Translations under genes and position numbers: made by a program | In this document: positions 33,108-41,918 of the stretch, piece after piece | Layout of the letters: each line of letters opens with the position of its first letter | How positions within the stretch are numbered: position 1 is the stretch's first letter | Source: Amycolatopsis sp. 195334CR | GTDB lineage: Bacteria > Actinomycetota > Actinomycetes > Mycobacteriales > Pseudonocardiaceae | NCBI RefSeq assembly: GCF_017309385.1 | Contig: NZ_JAFJMJ010000002.1 | Coordinates: forward strand, 2,480,001 to 2,544,000 | Direction of reading: 5' to 3' | DNA: 64,000 nucleotides | Notes under the pieces: generated by a model | Told to the model about the DNA's origin: nothing | What the model saw: only the letters and a program-made list of their open reading frames with translations | Databases searched by the model: none

Positions 33108-33209
33108 CCAGACAGCCGCTCACGGCCCGGCCTGGAGCAGCAGTGAGCGAGCGGGGCTATCACTGCTGGTCAGGTCATATCCGCCCGATTTTCCCGGTTA
33201 CTACGGCGC

Positions 33210-33254
33210 CCCCACTGCGGGCCCAAGCACTACCAGCCCGGGCCCGCAGTGGGG
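33210..33254. terminator. Bidirectional hairpin between convergent genes
   Basis: A perfect 15-bp stem, ccccactgcgggccc and its complement, with a 15-base loop. It lies between the PP2C-like gene (plus) and the secreted-protein gene (minus), so it can serve both. Two copies of a catatccgcc(c/t)gatttt-like sequence flank it (33177 and 33299). Confidence 0.6.
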
Positions 33255-33357
33255 TGTGACACGGAATTACCTGTGGCGTCGTCGCCGGTCGGCGTACCAG
33301 ACATATCCGCCTGATTTCGGCGGGAACTAAGGCAAGGTGTTCGGAGCCCCTGGCCCG

Positions 33358-33795
33358 CTACCAGATGCAGCCGAGCGGGGCGTCGTAGCAGATGTGCCGG
33401 GTGGCGCTGCGGCCGAACGTCGGCCGGTTGACCCCGAAGCTGGTCTGGTACTCCTTGACCCGGCCACCCAGCACGCCCTTGCAGCCGACCTTCACGGTCA
33501 GCTGGGTGCCGTCCTTGGACACGTTCGTCAGGTTGATCCGGTAGGACTTGACCTCGACGAGCTTGAGCACGCCCGGAACCCACCGGTTGACCCGGGTCCA
33601 CACCGACGTGTCGGCCCAGTCACGCTCGCCATTGGACGCCTCGTACCAAACCCAGGTCGCCTCCTGTGCGCCGCCGCAGTCGAGGTGGCCGCTGAGGTTG
33701 ACGTGGGGGTCGTTCCAGGTTGCCTGGGCCGGGGCGGCGGTAATGACCGTCCCCGCGACCATGGCAAGCCCGGCGACGGCGGCTTTCACCTTCAT
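33358..33795 (-). CDS. Secreted hypothetical protein (145 aa)
   Basis: The first 26 residues are a Sec signal (MKVKAAVAGLAMVAGTVITA, APAQA cleavage). The mature part has four cysteines (LDCGGAQ, KVGCKGVLGG, ICYDAPLGC) and Trp-rich strands (WVWYEASNGERDW). AGGAGG-type sequence precedes the ATG. Family not recognised; an exported beta protein stabilised by disulfides is likely. Confidence 0.7.
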   Translation of the reverse strand: MKVKAAVAGLAMVAGTVITAAPAQATWNDPHVNLSGHLDCGGAQEATWVWYEASNGERDWADTSVWTRVNRWVPGVLKLVEVKSYRINLTNVSKDGTQLTVKVGCKGVLGGRVKEYQTSFGVNRPTFGRSATRHICYDAPLGCIW

Positions 33796-33870
33796 GATTC
33801 CTCCTGTTTTTGGGTGTGCTGAACCCCAGTCGCACGTGTTCGTGCGGCTGAGAAAGGGAATGGTTGGTCT

Positions 33871-35220
33871 CTAGCTGTCGCGACGCGGCGCGCGCATCGC
33901 CTGTTCCACCACGGAGAAGTAGTACGAAAGGACAGGGAAACCGACCTCGCGGCTGATCAGTCCCCAGCCCTCGTTGACGTCCACTGCCCGCGGGTGCACG
34001 CCAACGCCGGCGTGCACCCGCCATCCCGACGCCAGTTCGACTCGCAGCGGCGGCATCGACGGCTCGGAGCGTCGGGTGGTCACCACCACGCCGTCGCTGA
34101 TGGTGAGGCGTTTGTGCCATGGACTCCACAGCAGCGTCGCGCTGTCGTTCTCGGCCTGGCCAGCGCGCAGGAACTGCACCCACACCGGCCCCACCCAGTA
34201 CGTCGGAAAGGTGACTTCGGTGAACCGCCCGGCGCTCTGGATGTCGGTGACCTCGGCCGTGCACGTCCGCCCGTCCGCGCCGAGCACCGCGTCAAGGCGC
34301 TCCACCAGCTGAGGAACGCGCGGCGTGGCGCCGCGCTCGAGCCGGTGGATGTGGTCTTTTGTGACCGGCGGCAGCGAGGAATCTAGATCGGAGGCGAGTT
34401 CGGCGGTGTCGAGCAAGCTCAGGCCACGGGCGTTTCGCAGCCGTTGATACTGTTCGCCGCCCCAGTGGCGCGGCACCTCGTCCAGCGACGCGGGCGAGGA
34501 GCTGACGTCGGATTTCGTGGACACCAGCGCCTTCGCGGCGGCCGACAACGCGTTTCTGGCCACCTCGACCCGGTGGCCGAGATGCTTCTTCAGGTTGCTG
34601 AACCACCCTGTTTCGCTGCGGAACCGGTGCGGCAGCCACGACTTCGAGGCCACCACGAGCGCCTGGTCGAGCTCGCCCCGCGGTCCGACCACCGCCACGT
34701 CGACCGCGTCCACCACCGGGGCCCCGATGCCAGTCGGCATGATTCCGTAGCCGAAGTCGACCCAACCGCCGCCGTCGATCCGCACGTGCACCGCCGGGTT
34801 GCTGGCGAAGGCGTATGCCTGCAAGAACATTCCGGTCCCAGCCGGGATCTCGTAGTCCACCCTGAACGGCCCAGCGTCGATGTGCGCGGTGCAAGGCTGG
34901 TTGTCCGCTCCGCGCAGCCACGCCCAGCACGGTCCGGACTCACCCTGGAAGTTGCACCACCAGTTCTCCGCCGGGTTCAGCGCGTCGGGGGTGCGCAAAG
35001 CCAAGTACAGGCCACGCAGCGCGCCACCGGCGCCGAACCGCTCATCCACAGCGCCCAACTGACGAAGGCTCGGGCCGTCCGTGCGGCCAGTTTCCCAGTT
35101 GTGGACCGTCGTAGGGCTGTCCACCGCGGCCGCCCTGGCCACCGCGTCCTGCCCGAGCCCCGCGACCTCAACCCGCCAATACCGCATCAACGCCGGTCTA
35201 CTGAGCAACTGGTCAGCCAT
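33871..35220 (-). CDS. XRE-type transcriptional regulator with two HTH regions
   Basis: A 449-residue protein. Residues 20-70 hold one helix-turn-helix (DAVARAAAVDSPTTVHNWET) and residues about 265-310 a second (LLDTAELASDLDSSLPPVTK, HIHRLERGA). The segment between and the C-terminal 120 residues are beta-rich and unknown. Codon use is normal. It lies 75 bases upstream of the secreted-protein gene on the same strand and may control it; that is inference. Confidence 0.7.
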   Translation of the reverse strand: MADQLLSRPALMRYWRVEVAGLGQDAVARAAAVDSPTTVHNWETGRTDGPSLRQLGAVDERFGAGGALRGLYLALRTPDALNPAENWWCNFQGESGPCWAWLRGADNQPCTAHIDAGPFRVDYEIPAGTGMFLQAYAFASNPAVHVRIDGGGWVDFGYGIMPTGIGAPVVDAVDVAVVGPRGELDQALVVASKSWLPHRFRSETGWFSNLKKHLGHRVEVARNALSAAAKALVSTKSDVSSSPASLDEVPRHWGGEQYQRLRNARGLSLLDTAELASDLDSSLPPVTKDHIHRLERGATPRVPQLVERLDAVLGADGRTCTAEVTDIQSAGRFTEVTFPTYWVGPVWVQFLRAGQAENDSATLLWSPWHKRLTISDGVVVTTRRSEPSMPPLRVELASGWRVHAGVGVHPRAVDVNEGWGLISREVGFPVLSYYFSVVEQAMRAPRRDS

Positions 35221-35341
35221 GTCCCCTGTCCCATCCGCGTCATCGCCTTGTGGTGGATTACCTTCCGAGACAACGAGGCGGTGGACAAGCGCCGGTCAGT
35301 CGAAGTGCGATGAAAACTGAAAAAACGGCCTCCGCCGTGGC

Positions 35342-35674
35342 GTGGCTCTCCAGCTGGTCTACCTCGGCGACGTGGGCACCGGCTTCACCGAGGCTATGCT
35401 CGCCGACCTGCTCGAACGGCTACGCCCGCTGCAGCGCCCGCGCAGCCCGTTCGCCGACGAGGTCCCGCGCGACCGGGCCCGCGGCGCGCACTGGGTCGCC
35501 CCGCAGCTGGTCTGCGACGTCACCTACCGCAACATCACCGTCGACCAACGCCTGCGCCACACCAGCTTCCGCGGGCTGCGCTGGGACAAGGACCTGCAGC
35601 AGGTGTTGATCCCCAGGGGCTTGGGCTCGCCCCGGGCCAAGCGCGCCCAAGGACGTGGGTGGCGGCAAGGGTGA
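35342..35674 (+). pseudogene. ATP-dependent DNA ligase, C-terminal fragment
   Basis: The 110 residues read LVYLGDVGTGFTEAMLADLL, SPFADEVPRDRARGAHWVAP and LRHTSFRGLRWDKD, the OB-fold C-terminal region of LigD-type ATP-dependent ligases. The nucleotidyltransferase domain with the catalytic lysine is absent. The sequence before the GTG is not coding. It is a relic, perhaps of an NHEJ-type operon. Confidence 0.65.
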
Positions 35675-35985
35675 CAACCCTTGGCACGCGACGGCCCGGC
35701 CCGGTTCCATGGAACGACTTCATGATCATCGACGTAGCCGCAGATCCTGACCTCGCAGTATGCGTTTATATGCCGGAATGCAAGACAACAATTCGCTCCA
35801 TAATCCGGTTGCACAGTGGGCAAGAAAGGTCGGGAATGGTACTCGCCGGTCCTATTAGGGTAAAGTCTCGACAGGCAGCCTGATCTCCACGCCTTCTCCT
35901 TTCACGCGGCATCCCCGCGCCCGAGCTCGGCGCGGGGCGACAGTCTTCAGCCGGAGACGGTCACCGCGGCGAGGAGGGAGGAGAC
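35675..35985. other. Gene-free stretch, partly AT-richer
   Basis: No supported gene. The part near 35755-35870 is less GC-rich than its surroundings and may contain the promoter of the small gene at 35986. Confidence 0.35.
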
Positions 35986-36189
35986 ATGGGCGATCGGGAT
36001 GCCAGGGACAACAGGGACCCGTCTAGGGAACGTGCAGGGCAGGCCGCAGAGGCCGTCGCCACGTTGCTGGAGGTCGGAGCCACCGCGGTGGAATTCCTGA
36101 TCGACAGCAACGGCCTGGCGGCAACCGCCGCCAGGCTCGTCGCTCTCGGACTGCGGGCGCTGGCTCGTTGGCTGCGTCGCTCCCACTAG
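35986..36189 (+). CDS. Small protein (67 aa) with a basic amphipathic C-terminus
   Basis: The ATG follows an unusually strong GAGGAGGGAGGAG. The product has a charged N-terminus (MGDRDARDNRDPSRERAGQA), a helical middle and ends in LVALGLRALARWLRRSH, a basic amphipathic helix. A short hairpin (tccgcga and complement, 36212-36235) follows the stop. The design, a strong ribosome site plus a basic helix plus a terminator, resembles the 38-residue peptides at 4893 and 54265, although the sequences are unrelated. Confidence 0.55.
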   Translation: MGDRDARDNRDPSRERAGQAAEAVATLLEVGATAVEFLIDSNGLAATAARLVALGLRALARWLRRSH

Positions 36190-36849
36190 TCCTGACCGGT
36201 TGAGAACGGCTCCGCGAGGCGCGTCACCGCTTCGCGGAACCCAACCGTCATCTTCCATCGTACCTCAAATGCCAATTTCTATAAAACGCCAGATTGGGCG
36301 TACTGGAGAGAACTACACATCGCAGTCGATATCGTCAATTCTGCTGGTTTCGTATTTTCAGTAGGAACTACTGTGAAAAATGTTCTCGTCGCGAGCAGCT
36401 GAACGGTGTTACTGATCCTTTTTCTCGTTACGAGCGTTCATCGTCACAAGGAAACGTTCCTCCCGTCAGGAACCTGCTGGTCACGGGGGCGCGCGGGCAC
36501 GTACGCTGAAGCCAGCCGCCACAGGGGTCGCCTGTACTGAGAAGCGGTGCCCAGGTGCAGTGTGTCCACAACTTAATGTCACAGATCCATAACGGGGGCG
36601 CTGTCAGGGCTGTCGCGCGGCCGCAGGCCCCGCTTCTTACACCACGGTGTTTCCGCTGCTCAGACTTGGTCTAAACCCTCCACCAGTGAACATTCAAGGC
36701 CCTATTCGATGAACTAACGCCTGCTTGCCGACCTCCGGGTCGACGCCGGCGGCGTGCCGCTCAGGACGCCCGGCCACTCTGGCAAGCGGCACCGATGAAC
36801 GAGGAGATCCGGCACTGCTGCCGAACCCACCGACATCAGTCTGGCCACG
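36190..36849. other. 660-base gene-free stretch with AT-rich core
   Basis: After a short hairpin at 36212-36235 the DNA between 36255 and 36430 is clearly AT-richer than anything nearby. I see no gene, repeat or RNA structure that I can name. It may be foreign DNA or a regulatory region. Confidence 0.4.
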
Positions 36850-37867
36850 GTGGCGCGGACCCCGGCGACCGTCACCGAGGCGACCACCTGGATCGAGCAC
36901 ACCACGCCGGTCGTCAACCTCGGCTTCCCACTCGCGGGCGGCGCACACCCCCGGGAGTTCCCCGGTTCGCACCGCACACCGCGGTGTGACCCCAGCCTCG
37001 TCCGGCACGTCATTGCCCGGATGTTGTCGGTGCCGCGTGTGAGGATCCGGATCGTGGATCAGCCCGACGTCAGCGCCGATGAGCTCGCCAACTCGCTGGC
37101 CGGCACCGGCTACTATGCCGTGGTCAAGTCCGCCGCGCTGCCTGATGCCCGGCACGATGCCGAGCGCGTGGTCCGGCGCGGCGCGGCCGTGGGCTTCGGG
37201 CGCTGGTTCTTCTTCACCGCGCGCGAGCCCGCGCTGGCCTTCGGGCGGGCCGCGCGGATGTCGCTGGACTGCACCGGCGGCTACGGCGTCTACGCCGCAG
37301 CCCACGAGATCCGATTCTGCGAGCGGCACGACGCCGACGAGATCGTGCTGCTGGTCGACATCGCCGGCGGCAACCTCGACCGCCGCGACGACGAGGTCAA
37401 CGACCTCAAGCGGTTCGTCCAGGGCGTCAAGGAACACCCGTGGTCCTCGGGCTGGCACGAGCCGACCGGCTACCTCACCGACTACAACCACGGACGCCCG
37501 GTCCAGACCCGGCGCAAGTCCCTGCCGCTGCAGGAGGCCTCCTCCCCCGTGAGTTCCCCAGCACCGCGCCGACCCACCGCGGCCGACCTGCGCCGCGGCG
37601 CCCGCTTCGGCGCCCACGTGCTGCCCGCCGCAGCCGACGACCTCAACGGCCGAGCGGCCGGCGCTGTTCGACCAGCTCACCCGCACCCGCTACCCCGACC
37701 TTGTGCTCGGCCTGGCCGCCGCCGACCTGCCCGAGCACGCGGTGGCCGCGATCGCGCACTCGCTGGCCACCGAGCAACTCCCGCCCGCCGAGCCGCTGGT
37801 CGAGGTGCTGCTGGACACCGTCGGCCAGCACGAGCTGCTCGAGCTGTACCTCAGGACCCACCGATGA
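36850..37867 (+). pseudogene. Hypothetical protein, probable frameshift near 37650
   Basis: From a GTG at 36850 the frame reads an unknown domain (WFFFTAREPALAFGRAARMS, GGYGVYAAAHEIRFCERHDA, DEIVLLVDIAGGNLDRRDDE) up to about residue 265. Near 37650 the coding signal passes to the next frame: ERPALFDQLTRTRYPDLVLG and VEVLLDTVGQHELLELYLRT, ending at a TGA overlapping the next start by ATGA. Either one base was lost or gained, or a separate small gene without a clear start begins there. It is co-transcribed with the GGCT-like gene. The family is unknown to me. Confidence 0.45.
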
Positions 37868-38505
37868 ACAGCACCGGCGACGATCTGGTCTGGTACGCCA
37901 CCTACGGCTCGAACATGTACGCCGCCCGGTTCGGCTGCTACCTCACCGGCGGCACCCCGCCCGGCGCCGCGCGCAGCTTCCCCGGCGCCCGCGACCCGCG
38001 CCCACCGCGCGCGAGCCGCCCGCTGCTGGTGGACGGCGGGATCTTCTTCGCCACCGAATCCCCGGTCTGGGGCGGCGGCCGCGCCTTCTACGACCCCGCC
38101 CTGCCCGGCACCGCGGCCATGCGCGCCTACCTGATCACCCGCGCCCAGTTCAGCGACGTCGCCGCCCAGGAGATGTACCGCGACCCCGGTGCTGACCTCG
38201 ACCTGATCGGCGTGCTCACCGGCGGCCGCGCCGAACTCGGACCCGGCCGCTACGAAACCCTGCTCCGCCTGCCCGTTCCCGACGACGGGCACGAGCTGGC
38301 GCCGGTGCTGACCTTCACCTGCCCCTGGACCGCCGGCGACCAGCCACTGCTCGCGCCCTCGGCGGCCTACCTGCGCATGCTCGCCGGCGGCCTGCGCGAA
38401 ACCCACGGCTGGACCCCGCAGCAAGCCGGGGGCTACCTCGCGACCGCGCCCGGCGCCGCCGGGCACTGGACCGCTGAGGGCATCGCCGCCCTTGACCTGC
38501 ACTGA
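37864..38505 (+). CDS. Gamma-glutamylcyclotransferase-like (GGCT fold) protein
   Basis: A 213-residue protein starting MNSTGDDLVWYATYGSNMYA. The YGSNM loop and the following RF..YLTGG strand are the signature of the GGCT/AIG2 fold, which cleaves gamma-glutamyl amides or isopeptide-like bonds. The catalytic glutamate expected further on may lie in FATESPVWGGG. Length fits the actinobacterial branch of this fold. Coupled by ATGA to the upstream hypothetical gene. Substrate unknown. Confidence 0.65.
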   Translation: MNSTGDDLVWYATYGSNMYAARFGCYLTGGTPPGAARSFPGARDPRPPRASRPLLVDGGIFFATESPVWGGGRAFYDPALPGTAAMRAYLITRAQFSDVAAQEMYRDPGADLDLIGVLTGGRAELGPGRYETLLRLPVPDDGHELAPVLTFTCPWTAGDQPLLAPSAAYLRMLAGGLRETHGWTPQQAGGYLATAPGAAGHWTAEGIAALDLH

Positions 38506-38633
38506 CACGTCCGGCACCCGCCGACAGTCCTGTGGTCATCGCCGGAACACCACCGGGGCGCGGCGGTACTACAGCTCAGATCCGAGGAGGGTTACAGTCG
38601 TCTGCGGCGACGCCGGTGACACCACCGGCTGGA

Positions 38634-38655
38634 GGTCTCAGTTGCAGCTGAGACC
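38634..38655 (-). terminator. Palindromic hairpin after the 37-residue peptide gene
   Basis: ggtctcag and its complement with a six-base centre, starting 39 bases past the stop of the minus-strand peptide gene. Confidence 0.45.
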
Positions 38656-38693
38656 GTGGCGGCGTCACCAGCGCCGCGCACGCGACCGCGAGG

Positions 38694-38807
38694 TCAGCGC
38701 TCGTTCCACCAGCGCCACAGCGTGTACAGAACGTGAGCTGCAGGGCCGACCCACTTACTGACCTGGTCCTGCAGCTCATGCTTCCAGTTCCGTCTCGGAA
38801 CGTTCAT
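38694..38807 (-). CDS. 37-residue basic, Trp-rich peptide gene
   Basis: On the minus strand GGAGGGAGGTGAATCGG leads directly to an ATG. The product begins MNVPRRNWKHELQDQVSKWV and ends HVLYTLWRWWNER: basic, amphipathic and with five tryptophans. The stop is followed by a hairpin. It is similar in length and plan to the 38-residue peptides beside the NB-ARC genes, but the sequence differs and there is no NB-ARC gene next to it. The ribosome site is the main support. Confidence 0.45.
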   Translation of the reverse strand: MNVPRRNWKHELQDQVSKWVGPAAHVLYTLWRWWNER

Positions 38808-39143
38808 CCGATTCACCTCCCTCCAATCGCCATAACTCGCGAACATGTGTTTGATCGCCTCCCCACTTGATCATTCCTCAGAATTGGCCGCGACTCACGC
38901 GCCACGGTGACCAGAGACTACATGTAGGGGTGTCTTCGGGCCCGAGGCCTAACTGGTGGCGTGTCGCGCGTGTCTGACCTAGTCAGAGCCCAGAACAGCC
39001 CAAGATGACCCACGACACCCCAGAACGCCCCGAAAGGGCCCTAGAAAAGCCCCGAGAAGGGCCACCGGAAGCTCACAGAATCAATTCTTTCCGCTTCTTT
39101 CCGCTTCATTCCTCTTCCGCGAGCGCGCACCGCACAGCAGCGG
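38808..39143. other. Gene-free stretch upstream of the 37-residue peptide
   Basis: No supported gene. Near 39080-39120 there is a pyrimidine-rich stretch with ctttccgctt repeated in tandem; no function is evident. Confidence 0.35.
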
Positions 39144-39521
39144 TCACGGGGTGTAGTTCTGGGTTGCGTGTCGCGTCGTGGCCGCGCTGGCTGGCGACGC
39201 GAGGCGGTGAAGGCCCTGTGCCGGGCCGAGCGCCGCGGGCCGGTTACAGTGCCTGCTCGTCGCACGGGGATTCCATGGCCGTCGCCCCGTGCGGCTCTTC
39301 GACGGCGCGGCCGGAACCGGGCCGGTGCAGCCGCACGCGATGTCGGGCTCCGGCCGGATAGCGCCGGCCACGGCGCTCGGCCCCCGCAGCGGGGTCATCG
39401 CGGCGACCATCCCGGTTCCCTGACAGGTACCGCACTCGTCCCCCGCCAGGCTGTCGCTGCCGGATCCGTCGCAGTTCAGGCATTCCTGATGCTCTTCGTT
39501 GATCACGCGGCGATTGATCAA
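39144..39521 (-). CDS. Small DnaJ-type zinc-finger protein
   Basis: The N-terminal 40 residues contain CLNCDGSGSDSLAGDECGTC followed by QGTG, a CxxCxGxG pair as in the DnaJ zinc domain. Small proteins with this single zinc unit are common in actinomycete accessory DNA. The frame starts at a TTG (39521); an in-frame GTG five codons later (VINEEHQ) is an alternative. The C-terminal half is low-complexity and could be an extension without function. Confidence 0.5.
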   Translation of the reverse strand: MINRRVINEEHQECLNCDGSGSDSLAGDECGTCQGTGMVAAMTPLRGPSAVAGAIRPEPDIACGCTGPVPAAPSKSRTGRRPWNPRATSRHCNRPAALGPAQGLHRLASPASAATTRHATQNYTP

Positions 39522-39661
39522 GCGGCCGTGTCACCACGTTGAGCAGCCTGAATTCAGGTCTTCCGTGCGAGGTCGCGCTGATTCCGCAGGCGCGTTACCA
39601 CCTCGATGTCACCACCCACGCGACGCTGGGCCAGGCCGTCGGAGCGAGCCATACTGGCCAG

Positions 39662-39802
39662 ATGAGCGAGCCGATCGAGCTGTTCGCGGTGACCCGGGTC
39701 GATCCGGAACGTTTCGCCGCGGCCCAGCACCGGCTCTTCAACGGAGCGCGGCTGCACATCGGCCGTTCTCTTGGGGCAGCCAGTCTGAAGTGGACTCAAT
39801 AG
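39662..39802 (+). CDS. Small hypothetical protein (46 aa)
   Basis: Starts MSEPIELFAVTRVDPERFAA and ends LGAASLKWTQ. The codon pattern is typical of the host, but there is no strong ribosome site. Family unknown; could be the front of a truncated gene. Confidence 0.35.
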   Translation: MSEPIELFAVTRVDPERFAAAQHRLFNGARLHIGRSLGAASLKWTQ

Positions 39803-39991
39803 CAGAGTATTCGCAGCTCAGCGACTATTGGGGCGGCTCGTAACGACCACAACAGGTGTTGTGCAGGCCGAACGCCTTAGTTAGCGGGTTGATCCGATCG
39901 GGTGTTGGTCGGCAGCTGTGTTGACGGTGGCGGCCGCCAGAGGCTCTCAACCACACGAACCCGCCCCACCACCCCCGACCGCAGCGAGGCG

Positions 39992-40234
39992 ATGATGGCC
40001 CAGATCCTGACGATGGTGAGTGTGCTTGGCCCACCGCTGATCGCGTTGGCCGGCTTGGCGCTGCGGTTGCGGTGGCAGGCGCTGCGCGACCAGCGGCGGC
40101 AGGACACCCTCCGCACCCTGACATCCCGCCTACCCGCCGATGGGGTGGTCGACATCGAGGACCTCCGCGATGATGGCAGCCGCCTCCACATGCGGGTCAG
40201 CACCGCCCCCGAGCCCCACACTGGACGACGATGA
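39992..40234 (+). CDS. Small membrane protein in the sigma-factor operon
   Basis: An 80-residue protein starting MMAQILTMVSVLGPPLIALA, one membrane helix with a cytoplasmic basic tail (LRWQALRDQRRQDTLRTLTS). Its stop overlaps the start of the ECF sigma gene by ATGA. In such an operon it could anchor or regulate the sigma factor; no anti-sigma signature is visible. Confidence 0.6.
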   Translation: MMAQILTMVSVLGPPLIALAGLALRLRWQALRDQRRQDTLRTLTSRLPADGVVDIEDLRDDGSRLHMRVSTAPEPHTGRR

Positions 40235-40785
40235 GCGCCCCCGAGCCACCCGACACACCCGCCGCCACCCAGGCGGGAGCCGCCGGGGCCCAACCCGACA
40301 CGGCGCGGGACACGGAGTTCACGGCGTTCTACCGCGCGACCACCAGACAGCTGGTCGCCTTCCTGATCGCACAAGGCGCAGCCCTCGCCGAGGCCGCCGA
40401 CATCGCCCAGGACACGATGGCCAAGGCCTACCAGGGCTGGCATGCCATCGAGTACCCCCGCGCCTGGGCCCACCGGGTGGCCTCCCGCGCCTTGGTCCGC
40501 CACAGGCTCGACGCCCGCGAGACCCCGGTCGCCGAGCCTCCCGAGCCCAGCCCGCTGCTGCGCGCCACCGACGCCGCGCTCTGGGAGCGGCACCACGACA
40601 TCGCCCGCGCCCTGGACAGGCTGCCGCCACGGCAACGACAAGTCATGGCCTGGACCATCTTCGGCTTCACCCCCACCGAGATCGCCGACGAACTGCGCAT
40701 GACCCCCGGCACCGTCCGCCAGAGCCTGCTGTCAGCCCGCCGAGCCCTCAGCTCCTGGCTCGCCAGAAAGGACGGCGACCAATGA
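40231..40785 (+). CDS. ECF-type RNA polymerase sigma factor
   Basis: A 184-residue protein. Region 2 is seen in FTAFYRATTRQLVAFLIAQG and ADIAQDTMAKAYQGW; region 4 in LDRLPPRQRQVMAWTIFGFT followed by PTEIADELRMTPGTVRQSLL. Length and linker fit the SigE-like ECF group. It is coupled at both ends by ATGA overlaps to a small membrane protein and a low-complexity protein. It presumably directs transcription of a small regulon, possibly this operon. Confidence 0.85.
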   Translation: MSAPEPPDTPAATQAGAAGAQPDTARDTEFTAFYRATTRQLVAFLIAQGAALAEAADIAQDTMAKAYQGWHAIEYPRAWAHRVASRALVRHRLDARETPVAEPPEPSPLLRATDAALWERHHDIARALDRLPPRQRQVMAWTIFGFTPTEIADELRMTPGTVRQSLLSARRALSSWLARKDGDQ

Positions 40786-41918
40786 CCCACGACGACACAC
40801 ACGCCGAGCGCAGGCTCGACCAGTGGCTGGCCACCGGAATGGCTTCGCTGGACCACACCCTCGACGACGCCCTCGACCTCAACGCCGGCCTCGCCGACGC
40901 CATGCTCCCCAGCCTGCAGCGCGTCCTCACCCGCGACCTTGACGACGTACTGGACCTCGACACCGGGCTTGAGCACATCCTCCCCACCCGGCGCTCCACA
41001 GCGCCCGCCGCCGAGCGGGCAACTTCCCAGCCAACCGGTGACCCCACGCAAACCGCGCTAGGCGCGTTCGCCGAGGACTTCACCGCACTCCCACCCCACG
41101 CGCGCCTCGCCGCACGCACCTGGCTCCCCATCCAGGAACTGATCGACGTCCACCTCACCACGCGACTCGCCCTCCACGCCCAAGGCCTCACCCGCAGCCT
41201 TGATCGCACCCTCGACCCCGATCCCGACCCCGACCTCGCCCGCGCCTTCGCCGGCGACCTCGCCCACGCCCTCGCCCTCGACCTCGCCCACGCCCTCGCC
41301 ATCGACCGCGACCGCGACCGCGACCGCGCCCGCGACGGCGACGGCGACCTCGACCGCGCCCGCGACCTCCTCGGCGACCTCGACCGGGCCCTCGACCTCC
41401 TCGGCGACCTCGACCGGGCCCTCGACCGCGCCCGCAACATCGACCTTGACCTTGCCGACGCCCGCGACCACGCCATCGACCTCGCCCACGCCCACGCCCG
41501 CGTCCTCTCCATCGCCCTCGACCGCGCCCTCGACCGCGCCCTCGACCGCGCAGGCGGCCGCGCCCTCGACCGCGCAGGCGGCCGCGGCCTCGCCCGCACC
41601 CTCGCCCGCGCCCTCGACCGCGCAGGCGGCCGCGGCCTCGCCGTCCCCGACCGCGAGAGCAACCGCGCCCGCCGCGTCGGCTTGAAAGAAGCGGCGGGAC
41701 GGCTGGTGGAGGCGGCGACGAACGTCAGCGGTGCCGACCTCAGCCAGATGGACCTCCGCGGGATCCCCCTGGCGGGCCTGCGCTGGTCAGACGCGACAAG
41801 CTGGCCACCCGAGTGGCACCACCGGATCCGTCGGGACTCGATCAAGCTCGAACCGGGCCTCTACGAGATCCGCCGAGGAGGCGTCGACATCGACCGCACC
41901 ACCAACACCCCGGTTTGA
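40782..41918 (+). CDS. Low-complexity LDRA-repeat protein downstream of the ECF sigma factor
   Basis: A 378-residue protein. The N-terminal 130 residues are helical (WLATGMASLDHTLDDALDLN). Residues about 140-300 consist of degenerate six- to ten-residue repeats built on LDRA, LAHA and DLDRA, very rich in Asp, Arg, Ala and Leu. The C-terminus (SGADLSQMDLRGIPLAGLRW, then WPPEWHHRIRRDS) is a conserved-looking end seen in actinobacterial proteins next to ECF factors. The repeats would form a long charged helix. No enzyme motif is visible. Confidence 0.65.
   Translation: MTHDDTHAERRLDQWLATGMASLDHTLDDALDLNAGLADAMLPSLQRVLTRDLDDVLDLDTGLEHILPTRRSTAPAAERATSQPTGDPTQTALGAFAEDFTALPPHARLAARTWLPIQELIDVHLTTRLALHAQGLTRSLDRTLDPDPDPDLARAFAGDLAHALALDLAHALAIDRDRDRDRARDGDGDLDRARDLLGDLDRALDLLGDLDRALDRARNIDLDLADARDHAIDLAHAHARVLSIALDRALDRALDRAGGRALDRAGGRGLARTLARALDRAGGRGLAVPDRESNRARRVGLKEAAGRLVEAATNVSGADLSQMDLRGIPLAGLRWSDATSWPPEWHHRIRRDSIKLEPGLYEIRRGGVDIDRTTNTPV
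41200..41650 (+). repeat. Degenerate CTCGACCGCGCC-type repeats
   Basis: Short units such as ctcgaccgcgccctcgac recur many times with small changes, giving the LDRALD protein repeats. A ctcctcggcgacctcgac unit occurs in close tandem. Such arrays are prone to length change by slippage. Confidence 0.7.

Noticed and set aside
36694..37686. A 330-codon minus-strand frame
   Set aside because: It opposes a plus-strand frame with better codon use and ATGA coupling to the GGCT-like gene.
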